A stretch of 64,000 nt of DNA from Edaphobacter sp. 12200R-103. GTDB lineage: Bacteria; Acidobacteriota; Terriglobia; Terriglobales; Acidobacteriaceae. A program made the translations under genes and the position numbers. The DNA lies in contig NZ_CP048114.1 in NCBI RefSeq assembly GCF_010093025.1, positions 4,154,001-4,218,000 on the forward strand, given 5' to 3'. Shown here one piece after another: positions 8,121 to 16,068 of this stretch. How positions within the stretch are numbered: position 1 is the stretch's first letter; each line of letters opens with the position of its first letter. Below the pieces are notes generated by a model. That model did not search any database. It had not been told where the DNA came from and saw only the letters and a program-made list of their open reading frames with translations.

Positions 8121-8157
8121 ATCTCGGCGTCGAGTGCACTGCACTCGACGCCGAGAT
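8121..8157. repeat. perfect 18-bp hairpin, possible bidirectional terminator
   Basis: Arms 8121-8138 and 8140-8157 are perfectly complementary around a single C, so the tip must open into a small loop. It lies 16 bases past the stop of the ThuA-like gene on the minus strand. On the plus strand it is followed by ATTTTC. The arms contain ATCTCG and GAGTGCA blocks as in the hairpin at 2546-2583, so it belongs to the same element family. Confidence 0.8.
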
Positions 8158-8173
8158 ATTTTCAGCCGATCGT

Positions 8174-9613
8174 TTATTTCACTGAGGGACTGTCGTCGGC
8201 TTTCAGGTCGCCAAGCGCGTATTGAATCCCCGCTCGAAGGTGCTCCAGCATCGGCGTCATGGCATACACTCGATCGCTGTGGCCGTGGCCTTCGTAGAAG
8301 ACTCGCCCGTTGCCTTCGCGGCGAATATAGCTCAAGGCATAATCGCCATCGGTTCGCGGATCCGCTTCTTTTGCTTTGTCTTCGGCACTCATCTTGCCGT
8401 AGTCGATACTCGTCAGTACATGCACGTTCTTCCGCGAGAATGAGTCCTGCTCGAAGGTATACGTCTCGTCATGAATCTCGAACTCCTTGCCATGGAACAT
8501 GGCCGTCAAGGGGCTCTTCGGGTCATCGATCTTGACCGTAATCAGCTGCGGATCGGGCCAGTGAAATTTGAAGTAGCCGCCAATCAACTTGTTGAACTCC
8601 GGCCACTGCAGGACAGGCTTCGCTTCCAGATGGAGATGACGCATGTCCGGCGGAGGCAGCAACGAATTGAAATTCGCCACGAAATCGGCGCGGGTCACCT
8701 TGCCTGTATTGCCGGTATCCAGCTTCCGGAACCAGTCATCGGCAAGCGCGGCCCACTGCTGCCGGCTGACGGTCTCTCCCCTACTCCCGTTGGCTGCTGT
8801 AACCAGCCGGGATGCTAAAACCAGCGCCCCCAGATTCCGTCCAGGACTGCCGCTCTTTGCAGCGGCCTCACCTGCCACGCAATCGGTGTGATACGAGTCT
8901 GTCGCGGCGTGGATTGCGGCAATACCCTTTCCACCTCTCACAAAACTCAAGAAGGCTGCTCGGCGCGCCGTCGTGACCGCCGGATTCGGATCGTCAAGAA
9001 AACACGCAGTGGTGCTGTCCAGGAAGATGGCGTCGTATTTCTTGAGATTCGCGGTGTTGATATCCGCGGCGTCGTACGTAACGGTTGTGGTCCATAAGCC
9101 ACCCTGGTTCCCCAGTGCCTCCACCGTCTTCGCAGCCAGTGGAATGGAGGCGTGTACGAACCCTCCCGCGCCTGTATGAGCCAGCACCAGCACCCTGCGC
9201 GAGCGCATCGGCCTGGCGCCGGGGGTAGTCGGCAAGGCGGCCATCATGGCAGCCACAGCGGCTTGCGATACGGCAACCGGCGTCGAATTTCCGGCTGGAT
9301 TGAACGTGTTGGCTTGCCCGGGCTTCACGGCAGGCGGCGCAGGCAGCAACGTACTGACCCCGGCCTCAATCTGAGACTGGGTAAGCGTTCCGCTCTTGGT
9401 GGTGTTCCAGGCCGTAAACCAGGAGTTGAAACCGGACTCCAGCTCGGACCGTGTCAGCGTTCCAGCCTTATGGGTATCGAGGGCGGCAAATAGCGCTTGA
9501 GCTGTTTGGCCACTGCCCCGTCTCTGCGCCTGCAAGCCTGCGATACCGAATGCAAGCAGCGCAACAGCGCCCGTCGAGATACAAGTCGTTGCAATTAATC
9601 TGATATGTCTCAT
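8174..9613 (-). CDS. secreted ThuA-like (trehalose utilisation) domain protein with EF-hand-like segments
   Basis: A 479-residue protein from the ATG at 9613, chosen because it opens with a signal peptide (MRHIRLIATT, hydrophobic 12-28, QAQ at 28-30); an in-frame start at 9799 would put 62 residues ahead of it. Residues 46-57 (D..H..AGTLTRSE) and 70-81 (N..KSGTLTQSQ) resemble EF-hand loops with Gly at position 6. A ThuA-like domain follows: VLVLAHTGAGGFVH at 141-154, YDAIFLDSTT, GKGIAAIHAATDSYH at 228-242, then after a 95-residue insertion GGYFKFHWPDPQ at 345-356 and GRVFYEGHGHSD at 436-447. The insertion contains a third EF-hand-like loop, D299 to D310. ThuA-family proteins are glutamine amidotransferase-like; the role here is unknown, perhaps sugar-related and calcium-dependent. 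Confidence 0.85.
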   Translation of the reverse strand: MRHIRLIATTCISTGAVALLAFGIAGLQAQRRGSGQTAQALFAALDTHKAGTLTRSELESGFNSWFTAWNTTKSGTLTQSQIEAGVSTLLPAPPAVKPGQANTFNPAGNSTPVAVSQAAVAAMMAALPTTPGARPMRSRRVLVLAHTGAGGFVHASIPLAAKTVEALGNQGGLWTTTVTYDAADINTANLKKYDAIFLDSTTACFLDDPNPAVTTARRAAFLSFVRGGKGIAAIHAATDSYHTDCVAGEAAAKSGSPGRNLGALVLASRLVTAANGSRGETVSRQQWAALADDWFRKLDTGNTGKVTRADFVANFNSLLPPPDMRHLHLEAKPVLQWPEFNKLIGGYFKFHWPDPQLITVKIDDPKSPLTAMFHGKEFEIHDETYTFEQDSFSRKNVHVLTSIDYGKMSAEDKAKEADPRTDGDYALSYIRREGNGRVFYEGHGHSDRVYAMTPMLEHLRAGIQYALGDLKADDSPSVK

Positions 9614-9737
9614 AATCTTCGCCGGAATGAGTCTACATCGAATGCGACCTCGAGTCGCCGCGTTAGAGATACTTGAACCGGTTTTGGCAATTTGGAGAAG
9701 ATCTTCTAACACGAGGCAACGGTATTTCGGCGAAGAA

Positions 9738-9770
9738 AATGAGTGCATTGGCCTGGTCTCGTCAACTGGC
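9738..9770 (-). repeat. dispersed repeat module A, inverted copy
   Basis: AATGAGTGCATTGG followed by TCTCGTCAACTGG, in the intergenic space between the ThuA-like gene and the ABC membrane gene. Same two blocks and orientation as 8047-8081 and 12707-12733. Confidence 0.65.
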
Positions 9771-9818
9771 ACGCGATTCCGCGATGTCTGCCCAGACAAA
9801 ATGCCTCCTCGCAGCGTC

Positions 9819-11651
9819 TCAATAGCGCAGGCCGAGCTTCAGTGGGAAGTCTTCTTCGTCGTCCTCGAGGCCGGGCAGACTGCTGTGTTCCCGGATAATG
9901 GCGCGATGTTGGCGGCAAAGTGCCAGATGCGTTGCGGCGATTGCAGCGACGGCAAGAACGAAGTGTCCCGTCCCGGCTTCCATCCACGGTTCAGCGACAA
10001 GCGGGAGCCACGCCACCACGGGAACGAATGCAATGTACTTGAGGGCCGCGATAGCGAAGTTGGGTTGTTCCCTGGCCCGCTCGCCGGTGAAGGCCACGGT
10101 CTTTACGTTCAAGAAGAAGATGTCGGTCAGCAACACGGACATCCCGACAGCGACGAGTAACTGGCTTGCCGTGGCCCCGAAGGTGCGAAGTTCCGGCGGA
10201 GCGATGACACGAAGCGCCATGCTGCCCCCCAAGCTGATGATCAGTCCCCAAACGAGAGCCCAGGTCTTCGCGGCCAGCAACTGATCCATCGCCGTCTGGA
10301 ACGGCGCCGGTTTGCCGTGGACGCTGTGAAACACCCAGCTTCCCTGACGATTGCCGGGAGAGACAAATGCCATCCGCAGCCCGGCAACCGTCCAGAAAGC
10401 CATGATTCCGACAGCGGCGCGAATGCCGTCGGAGGAGACTTCCGCCCGAATGTGATTCTGTACAACGGCCAGACGAAGAATGGTGGCAGTCACGATCGAA
10501 AGGCCCACTCCTCCACAGAGAACAAGATAGATGCGGTAACGCTGGACGCGCAGAAGGGTTTCGCTGATGAAGTGAAAGACAGCCCGCTGAACCGGACGCT
10601 GCACCAGCGTAGCGTTGATCGCCGCGTGTAGCGGCGGCGCCATCCAGCTTCGCGTGGCGTGCGCACCGGTTCCGATGGACAGTTGGCGTACCCGGCGCAG
10701 GTAGGCGATCGGATAAGCGAGTGCGGCTACGCCGGTAGCCAGAAGCAGCGCCAGGCATCCTGTCTGCGCCAGCTGTGTGTAGATCGGCAACGCGGAGGGT
10801 CCCTCCATAAGGCGCTGATAGACGCCCAGGAACCAGAAGGGAGGAAAGAATCGCGCGAAGACGCTCCCGGACTGAAGCAGGACTGGAACCGTTCCGGACA
10901 GAACCGGGAACAGGAGCAGGAGCATCAGCAGCACAGTGATCAGGAGGCCCTGCAAGGCAAGAGAGAACCTGCGGAAGATGCGTTCGCCGAAGACGGAAAG
11001 CAGTGTGCCCTGCAGGGCAAGAAGAAGGACGGCAGCGAACAGTCCGCTGCCCGCTACGGCGAGAAGATGGCCGGCCAGAAAGCGGAAAAGGCTGGGTGGA
11101 TCAATAGCTGCGGGAAGAACCAGCGGCGCGAAGATATTGGCATCGAAGAGGAAGCCCGCGATGAGAATGGCGATGGCGGCAATTCTCGCGAGGAAGAGCC
11201 TGCGGGCCGGGATGGGCAGCGTGGTCAATACGAAGAGATCCAGGAGATCGGGGAAGAACATGTCCCACTCAAACACGGTAACGATCCCCATCGCCACAAA
11301 GGAATAGACCACAAAGAAGAAATGATGATTGACCCGCAACCAGTACGGTGGTCCTGCAACGGGCGCATGCTTTTGAAGCGAGAGGATGAAGGGATGGTAG
11401 ACAGGCCATAGATACATCGCCACGATGAATCCCGGGAGCCCGGCAGCAACTGCGACGAGAACCAGGCGCGCTTTGGCGTCGCCGTCGGGAGATGCCGTTT
11501 CGTGATTGAAGAACCGCGCCAGAAAATGGCGAACCAGACGCGAGAACTGGCTTCGTTGGGGCTCTTGCGCCGGGCCACGCTCCGCCTGAACTTTCAGGGG
11601 AAGCACCTCCTGCTCCGACATTGTTAAGAAATGCTGAAAGGATTTATGCAT
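9819..11651 (-). CDS. polytopic membrane protein, probable ABC-2-type exporter permease
   Basis: A 610-residue membrane protein with about 12-14 hydrophobic segments spread over the whole length after a 45-residue cytoplasmic start. I see no strong named motif. The start (ATG 11651) overlaps the last eight bases of the ABC ATPase gene, which indicates translational coupling and supports a role as its membrane partner. A later ATG (11621, MSEQEVLPL) is possible. Its length is greater than a typical ABC-2 permease (250-400 residues), closer to the ABC-2 proteins that fuse two membrane halves. It carries a hydrophilic loop around 470-490 and several paired aromatic segments near the membrane. 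Substrate unknown. Confidence 0.75.
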   Translation of the reverse strand: MHKSFQHFLTMSEQEVLPLKVQAERGPAQEPQRSQFSRLVRHFLARFFNHETASPDGDAKARLVLVAVAAGLPGFIVAMYLWPVYHPFILSLQKHAPVAGPPYWLRVNHHFFFVVYSFVAMGIVTVFEWDMFFPDLLDLFVLTTLPIPARRLFLARIAAIAILIAGFLFDANIFAPLVLPAAIDPPSLFRFLAGHLLAVAGSGLFAAVLLLALQGTLLSVFGERIFRRFSLALQGLLITVLLMLLLLFPVLSGTVPVLLQSGSVFARFFPPFWFLGVYQRLMEGPSALPIYTQLAQTGCLALLLATGVAALAYPIAYLRRVRQLSIGTGAHATRSWMAPPLHAAINATLVQRPVQRAVFHFISETLLRVQRYRIYLVLCGGVGLSIVTATILRLAVVQNHIRAEVSSDGIRAAVGIMAFWTVAGLRMAFVSPGNRQGSWVFHSVHGKPAPFQTAMDQLLAAKTWALVWGLIISLGGSMALRVIAPPELRTFGATASQLLVAVGMSVLLTDIFFLNVKTVAFTGERAREQPNFAIAALKYIAFVPVVAWLPLVAEPWMEAGTGHFVLAVAAIAATHLALCRQHRAIIREHSSLPGLEDDEEDFPLKLGLRY

Positions 11652-12417
11652 GGTCGGTCCGCATCACGTCCACGATCTGCTGTGCGGCGCTCCTGGTGTC
11701 CTGCTGCTTGACCAGTTGCGCGAAGACCTTTTCCAGATTCGGAAGCTTCATCAAACTTGCAAGATCGTCTGGCCGGGCGTCGGCGACGATTCTGCCTCTT
11801 GCAATGACAACGACGCGGTTGCAGACCTGCTCCACGATCTCCATGACATGCGAGATATAGAGAATGGACTTGCCTTCAGCCGCCAATAACTCCAGGAGGT
11901 CCTTGAACAGCCGCGCAGAGACGACGTCAAGTCCTGAGAGCGGTTCGTCGAAGATAAGCAGCCTGGGATCGTGTAACAGAGCTGCGGCGATCAACACCCT
12001 CTGGCGCATCCCTTTGGAATAAGAGGACATGGGCGTGAATTGCCAGGAATCGAGATGCAGGAGTTTGAGCAGTCGAGTCGCCTTCGCTTCAATGAGATCC
12101 TCTCCAAGACCACGGAGTCTGCCAACCAGCTGCAGGTACTCCAGTCCTGACAGGTAGGTGTAGAGATGGGCTTCCTCAGGAACGTACCCGAGGACACTCC
12201 GGAAAGCGACCATATCCTTTCGAATGTCCTGGCCTTCGAAGAGCACCCTTCCGTCGTTTGGCCGGAGCATTCCCGTGATGATCTTGACTGTCGTTGATTT
12301 GCCGGCACCATTCGGCCCAAGAAAACCGACGATCTCGCCAGGGACAAGATTAAAACTCACATTCTGAATCGCCGGAATGCCGCGGAAATTTCTAGAGAGG
12401 TTTTGCAACTCAAGCAT
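11644..12417 (-). CDS. ABC transporter ATP-binding protein (CcmA/ABC-2 exporter type)
   Basis: A 257-residue ATPase. The start at 12417 is preferred to 12441 because GGAGG lies eight bases before it. Walker A GPNGAGKST is at 34-42, the Q-loop region is at YVPEEAHLY, the signature is YSKGMRQRV as in exporters of the CcmA group, and Walker B with the D-loop reads LLIFDEPLSGLD, followed by the switch His in YISHVME. It overlaps the downstream membrane gene by eight bases, so the two form an exporter. The substrate is not shown by the sequence. A promoter is visible at 12464-12493. Confidence 0.93.
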   Translation of the reverse strand: MLELQNLSRNFRGIPAIQNVSFNLVPGEIVGFLGPNGAGKSTTVKIITGMLRPNDGRVLFEGQDIRKDMVAFRSVLGYVPEEAHLYTYLSGLEYLQLVGRLRGLGEDLIEAKATRLLKLLHLDSWQFTPMSSYSKGMRQRVLIAAALLHDPRLLIFDEPLSGLDVVSARLFKDLLELLAAEGKSILYISHVMEIVEQVCNRVVVIARGRIVADARPDDLASLMKLPNLEKVFAQLVKQQDTRSAAQQIVDVMRTDHA

Positions 12418-12463
12418 GACGTCAGCCTCCGTCCCGCCCATCGCATCTGATGGTCGGATTCCG

Positions 12464-12493
12464 ACTATATCTAAATCCGACTATTAAGTCTAA
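12464..12493 (-). promoter_or_regulatory. probable sigma70-type promoter of the ABC exporter operon
   Basis: On the minus strand TTAGAC (12488-12493) is followed after 18 bases by TATAGT (12464-12469), 46 bases before the chosen start at 12417. The sequence TCCGACTAT occurs twice here (direct repeat with a seven-base spacer), which could be a regulator site. Prediction only. Confidence 0.5.
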
Positions 12494-12650
12494 TGAAAGA
12501 TGAAACCTCAGCGGTGGCTTTCAGTCTCTTCAGACATTCCATGGAAGAAGAGTGGGTCCAAGGAAGAGAGTGAACTTCACTGCGCTCCGATACCGGGGGC
12601 GAATCATCCCGATTCAAGTCGCTCTCTCGATCAGAGCAATTGGCGTCGAA

Positions 12651-12668
12651 TCGCCAAGGCACTCATCG
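12651..12668 (+). repeat. dispersed repeat module A, direct copy
   Basis: TCGCCAAGGCACTCATCG differs by two bases from TCGCCAATGCACTCATCG at 15858. It faces the inverted copy at 12707-12733, so the two could pair. Confidence 0.6.
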
Positions 12669-12706
12669 TCAGTAATCCGCAGATCGGTTCTTAGCCCAAC
12701 TTAGAG

Positions 12707-12733
12707 GAGTGCATTGTTCTGTTCTCGTCATTT
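12707..12733 (-). repeat. dispersed repeat module A, inverted copy
   Basis: GAGTGCATTG, three bases, then GTTCTCGTCATTT, nearly the same as at 8053 and 9741. It sits about 20 bases beyond the stop of the ADOP permease gene. Confidence 0.65.
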
Positions 12734-12752
12734 GGGAATTGGGCTCATCGGT

Positions 12753-15383
12753 CTACTCCGTGCGCAGTGCCTCTACAGGATTGACCGAAGCGGCGTGGCG
12801 CGCGGGGATATAGCTGGCGAGCAGCGCTGAAAAGCCAAGTACCACGGCCACACCGGCAAGTGTGCCCGCATCCCATGGTTGAGTGCCGAACAGGAGTTTG
12901 CGCATCAGGAACGCTGCTGCTACGGAGCAAACCAGTCCCGCCAGAATGCCAATACCAGTCAGCCATCCCGCCTCTCTCAAAATAAGTTGGTAGACAGAGC
13001 TGCGCTGCGCGCCGAGCGCCATACGTACTCCAATCTCCTTCGTCCGCTGGCTTACCGAGTAGGCGATCACACCATACAAGCCCACAACACCCAATAACAA
13101 CGCCATCGCTGCGAATCCCCCCACAAGCCACGCCGACGAGTGATGGAGATAGCTCGACTGCGTATGATGGATACGATCTTCCATCGTCTCGGCATTAAAA
13201 GTCAGGATGTCAGAGTCGATCCGGTGGACCGTCTCCTCGAGCGACTTCGCCAATTCCTGCGGCGCCCGGGCCGTCCTGACGACCACAAAGAATGCATTGT
13301 CAGGCTCCTGATTGAATGATGTGTACAGCACTGGCTGAACCTCAGCATCCAGCGGCCCCTCCTTAATGTCGCCGACAATACCGACGACCTCAATCACCGG
13401 GGATGATGCGTCGTACCGGATATGTTTACCTATCGCGTCCTCGCCTGGAAAATACTTTCGCACGAAGGACTGGTTGACGATCATCACGCGCGGCTTCGAA
13501 ACATCGTCAGACTCGGTGAAATAGCGTCCACGTACTAGCCGCGCCTGCATCGTGCTGAAGTACGTAACCCCTACCTGACGGCTGCTCGATTCGTAGCCAG
13601 TCCCATGTTGCGGCCGGCCGATGATCTGGAAGGTCGTATTTCCTCCGGCAACATTCGCCACAGGAACCCCGTGGGTCACTGCCACCGACTGAACTCCAGG
13701 CAATCGCCCCGTCTCTTCCATCACACGCCGTGCCAGCGAAACCACCATCTCGTCTTTCGAGTAGCGTGAGTGCGGCGCCCTCAATCTCATGATTCCAAGA
13801 TGGTCCGGCTGAATTCCTATATCGACGTGCAGCAGCCGGTAGAAGCTCTTGCCCAACAATCCCGCTCCCACCAGCAATACCATTGCGGTGCAGAGTTCCA
13901 GCACGACAAGGTTCGCCCCTAGATGTCTCCACGCCGTCCTGGCACCACTGCGACCGCTTTCTACCAAACCGGCGCGCAGATCGGTCAACGAAAGACGAAG
14001 CGCGGGCGTGAACGAAAAGAGCGCTGCCATCGCGAAACCAACCGCCACGGCAAAGCCAATCACGTGCAAATTCAGCCCCAGCCCTCGTAGATAAGGCATA
14101 CTCGCCAGGATATCGACCGGGACAAGCTGTACCAGCAAACGGATCCCTCCGTAAGCAGTGCACATGCCTACAAGACTCCCTGCTGCGGCCAGCATTACTC
14201 CCTCCGTCACGAACTGTCGGATGAGCCTTATACGCGAAGCGCCCAGAGCGCCGCGAACCGCGATCTCATGCCGGCGATTCTCTGAGAGAACGAGCACCAG
14301 CCCTGAGACATTCACACACGCAATCAGCAGAAGCAATACCGCGCCGCTCAACAGCAGCAACAGGATCGGACGCAGATTGCCTACGATCACCTCAGTCAAC
14401 GGTAAAACCGTTGCGCCACGCCCATCATTTGAGTCCGGATACTGTTTCGCCAACCGCTCTGCGATTGAGCTCATATCAGATGCTGCCGACTCTAGCTTCA
14501 CTCCGTCCTTCAGCAAGGCAATCGCGAACAGTCCGTGCTCTCCGCGGCCATTTGGATCGGACGATGCGTGAAGCGCCGTCCAGAACTCAGCGGCTCCGGC
14601 GGGCGCGAAGTGAAACTTCTGTGGCAGCACTCCGACAATGACGTGGGGTACTCCTTCCATCGTGACGGACTGGCCTAATACATCCGATCGTCCGCCGTAC
14701 CGGTTCTGCCAAGCGGCATAGCTCAGGATTACGGTACGCGGCCCACTCGGGCCATCCTCGCCGTCGTGAAAGTCGCGTCCTATAACAGGAACGACGCCCA
14801 ATGCGCGAAAGAAGCCGGAACTGACGGTAGCGCCGTCTACCAGTTGTACTCTCGCCGTCGTATTCAAAGCCATAGAGGTATGGTGATACGCTTCCACGGA
14901 ACGGAAGACTTTGTTCTGTTTCTTCCAGTCCAGATAGTCGAGATATGACAGATGAAAGCGCTGCCCCAGGGGGGTGCTTTCAAACAACGACACCAGCCGC
15001 GATGGATTCTGATACGGTAACGGCTTGATCAGCACAGCGTCGACGAAGGCAAAGATTGCAACGCTGGCGCATATACCTAGCCCCAGCACCAGGATTGCCG
15101 TACAGGAGAACCCGGGGTTCCTTTTCAACTGACGGAACGCGTAGCGTATATCCGACCAGATGCTGTAGAGCGTCAGGGCTGCGTCCGCGCCAATCACTTG
15201 CTCCTTCGTGCTCGACACATTGCCGAAGCGAATCAGCGCATCGCGGCGTGCCTCCTCGGCAGACATACCGCTGTCCATGTTCTCCTCGATCCGCATCTCG
15301 ATATGGGAACGAAGTTCAGAGTCGATGTCGCGGTCTACCTTCAATCGGGTAAAGAGATTCGAAATGCGACGAAGCAGCGACAT
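12753..15383 (-). CDS. ABC transporter permease of the MacB/FtsX-like ADOP family
   Basis: An 876-residue permease. The first 75 residues form the soluble prefix domain (RDIDSELRSHIEMRIEEN, AEEARRDALIRFGN) typical of the acidobacterial duplicated permease family. Two repeats of MacB periplasmic domain plus FtsX membrane domain follow: membrane segment near 95-115, periplasmic region to about 330, three membrane segments to about 480, then a second set with membrane segments near 505, 780, 825 and 850, ending IPARHAASVNPVEALRTE. No ATPase gene is next to it, as is usual for this family. A PadR regulator lies eight bases upstream and is probably co-transcribed. Role unknown; MacB relatives export peptides or drugs. 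Confidence 0.93.
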   Translation of the reverse strand: MSLLRRISNLFTRLKVDRDIDSELRSHIEMRIEENMDSGMSAEEARRDALIRFGNVSSTKEQVIGADAALTLYSIWSDIRYAFRQLKRNPGFSCTAILVLGLGICASVAIFAFVDAVLIKPLPYQNPSRLVSLFESTPLGQRFHLSYLDYLDWKKQNKVFRSVEAYHHTSMALNTTARVQLVDGATVSSGFFRALGVVPVIGRDFHDGEDGPSGPRTVILSYAAWQNRYGGRSDVLGQSVTMEGVPHVIVGVLPQKFHFAPAGAAEFWTALHASSDPNGRGEHGLFAIALLKDGVKLESAASDMSSIAERLAKQYPDSNDGRGATVLPLTEVIVGNLRPILLLLLSGAVLLLLIACVNVSGLVLVLSENRRHEIAVRGALGASRIRLIRQFVTEGVMLAAAGSLVGMCTAYGGIRLLVQLVPVDILASMPYLRGLGLNLHVIGFAVAVGFAMAALFSFTPALRLSLTDLRAGLVESGRSGARTAWRHLGANLVVLELCTAMVLLVGAGLLGKSFYRLLHVDIGIQPDHLGIMRLRAPHSRYSKDEMVVSLARRVMEETGRLPGVQSVAVTHGVPVANVAGGNTTFQIIGRPQHGTGYESSSRQVGVTYFSTMQARLVRGRYFTESDDVSKPRVMIVNQSFVRKYFPGEDAIGKHIRYDASSPVIEVVGIVGDIKEGPLDAEVQPVLYTSFNQEPDNAFFVVVRTARAPQELAKSLEETVHRIDSDILTFNAETMEDRIHHTQSSYLHHSSAWLVGGFAAMALLLGVVGLYGVIAYSVSQRTKEIGVRMALGAQRSSVYQLILREAGWLTGIGILAGLVCSVAAAFLMRKLLFGTQPWDAGTLAGVAVVLGFSALLASYIPARHAASVNPVEALRTE

Positions 15384-15391
15384 AGGTCCAC

Positions 15392-15718
15392 CTATACATA
15401 GCGCAGGATGGCGCGCACGCCTTTCACCAGATGCTCAAAGTTCTTCTCTTCTTCCTCTAGGCGCTTCCGTCCCGCAGCGGTCAACTTGTAGTACTTCGCC
15501 TTGCGGTTTGTCTGGGTCAGTGCCCAATCTGCAGCAATCCATCCGCGCTGCTCCATGCGGTGCAGCGCCGGATAGAGCGAACCCTCCTCGACACGAAGCA
15601 GATCGTCCGATGCCTGCTGGATGTGGGCCACGATTCCATAGCCATGCATCTCTCCCATTTGAGAGAGAGTTTTCAGGACCAGCAGATCCAGCGTCCCCTG
15701 GAGATCGTTCTTCGCCAT
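15392..15718 (-). CDS. PadR-family transcriptional regulator
   Basis: A 108-residue regulator with a winged helix: LVLKTLSQMGEMHGYGIVAH, then ASDDLLRVEEGSLYPALHRM, RGWIAADW and the wing KYYKLTAAGRKRLEEEE. This is the short PadR type that normally sits just before ADOP permeases in acidobacteria. AGAGGAAGAG precedes the ATG at 15718. It ends eight bases before the permease start, so the two are an operon. A 13-base inverted repeat overlaps its promoter (see 15731-15782), suggesting autorepression relieved by an unknown ligand. Confidence 0.93.
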   Translation of the reverse strand: MAKNDLQGTLDLLVLKTLSQMGEMHGYGIVAHIQQASDDLLRVEEGSLYPALHRMEQRGWIAADWALTQTNRKAKYYKLTAAGRKRLEEEEKNFEHLVKGVRAILRYV

Positions 15719-15730
15719 ACGTCTCTTCCT

Positions 15731-15782
15731 CTAAACAACTAGGTGTAGGGATTACGCTAGCCTAGATGTTTAGGGTTGTCAA
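15731..15782 (-). promoter_or_regulatory. promoter of the padR-permease operon with overlapping PadR-like operator
   Basis: On the minus strand TTGACA (15777-15782) and TAGCGT (15754-15759) are 17 bases apart. CTAAACAACTAGG (15731-15743) and CCTAGATGTTTAG (15761-15773) form an inverted repeat with 12 of 13 matches and a 17-base spacer. One arm lies between the -35 and -10 hexamers and the other just after the -10, so a bound dimer would block RNA polymerase. Confidence 0.7.
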
Positions 15783-16068
15783 AGGTAGATTTGCAATTTC
15801 CACCCACAGTTTCTTTCGATTATTCTGGAGCGCCGCTGCTTAAATTTGTGCCAAAGATCGCCAATGCACTCATCGAGTACGGGATTAGTAGCGACAGGGT
15901 AGGCTGAGTGAAAGTCAAAAAAGCGGTGGCCCCGCGAGGAACGCCGCATGTGCTTTACACCTCCGAAGGCGGCTTTCGCCAACCGCGCAGGTTAGCCGAT
16001 AGCGATGAGCTAACATGGCTGTGTATTTGCTGGCTTCGATGAGTACTGGTGTGTGACAAGGAACTCCG
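15783..16068. other. intergenic region with repeat modules A and B
   Basis: The space between the PadR promoter and the amidohydrolase start. It holds module A at 15857-15877 and a weaker module B ending AAAAAAGCGGTGGCCCCG at about 15935. A hairpin-like GGCGGCTTTCGCC occurs at 15967-15979. No gene is supported. Confidence 0.55.
15857..15935 (+). repeat. dispersed repeat modules A and B (divergent B)
   Basis: ATCGCCAATGCACTCATCGAG, then GATTAGTAGCG and a degenerate module B. The order and spacing match 7787-7872, where GATTGGTAGCG sits in the same place. This shows that A and B are parts of one longer element. Confidence 0.65.

Larger units (their letters stand above)
7706..8173. other. 468-base intergenic region made largely of dispersed repeats
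   Basis: No gene is supported here. The region contains, in order, a divergent copy of module A (about 7787-7808), module B (7831-7872), module C (7885-8017), an inverted module A with the GAGTGCATTG core (8047-8081), and a perfect hairpin (8121-8157). A minus-strand open frame of 75 codons simply translates the repeats. Confidence 0.75.
12418..12752. other. intergenic region with promoter and two repeat-A copies
   Basis: About 335 bases between the ABC ATPase start and the 3' end of the ADOP permease gene. It contains the exporter promoter, a direct module A (TCGCCAAGGCACTCATCG at 12651-12668) and an inverted module A (12707-12733). No gene is supported. Confidence 0.6.
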
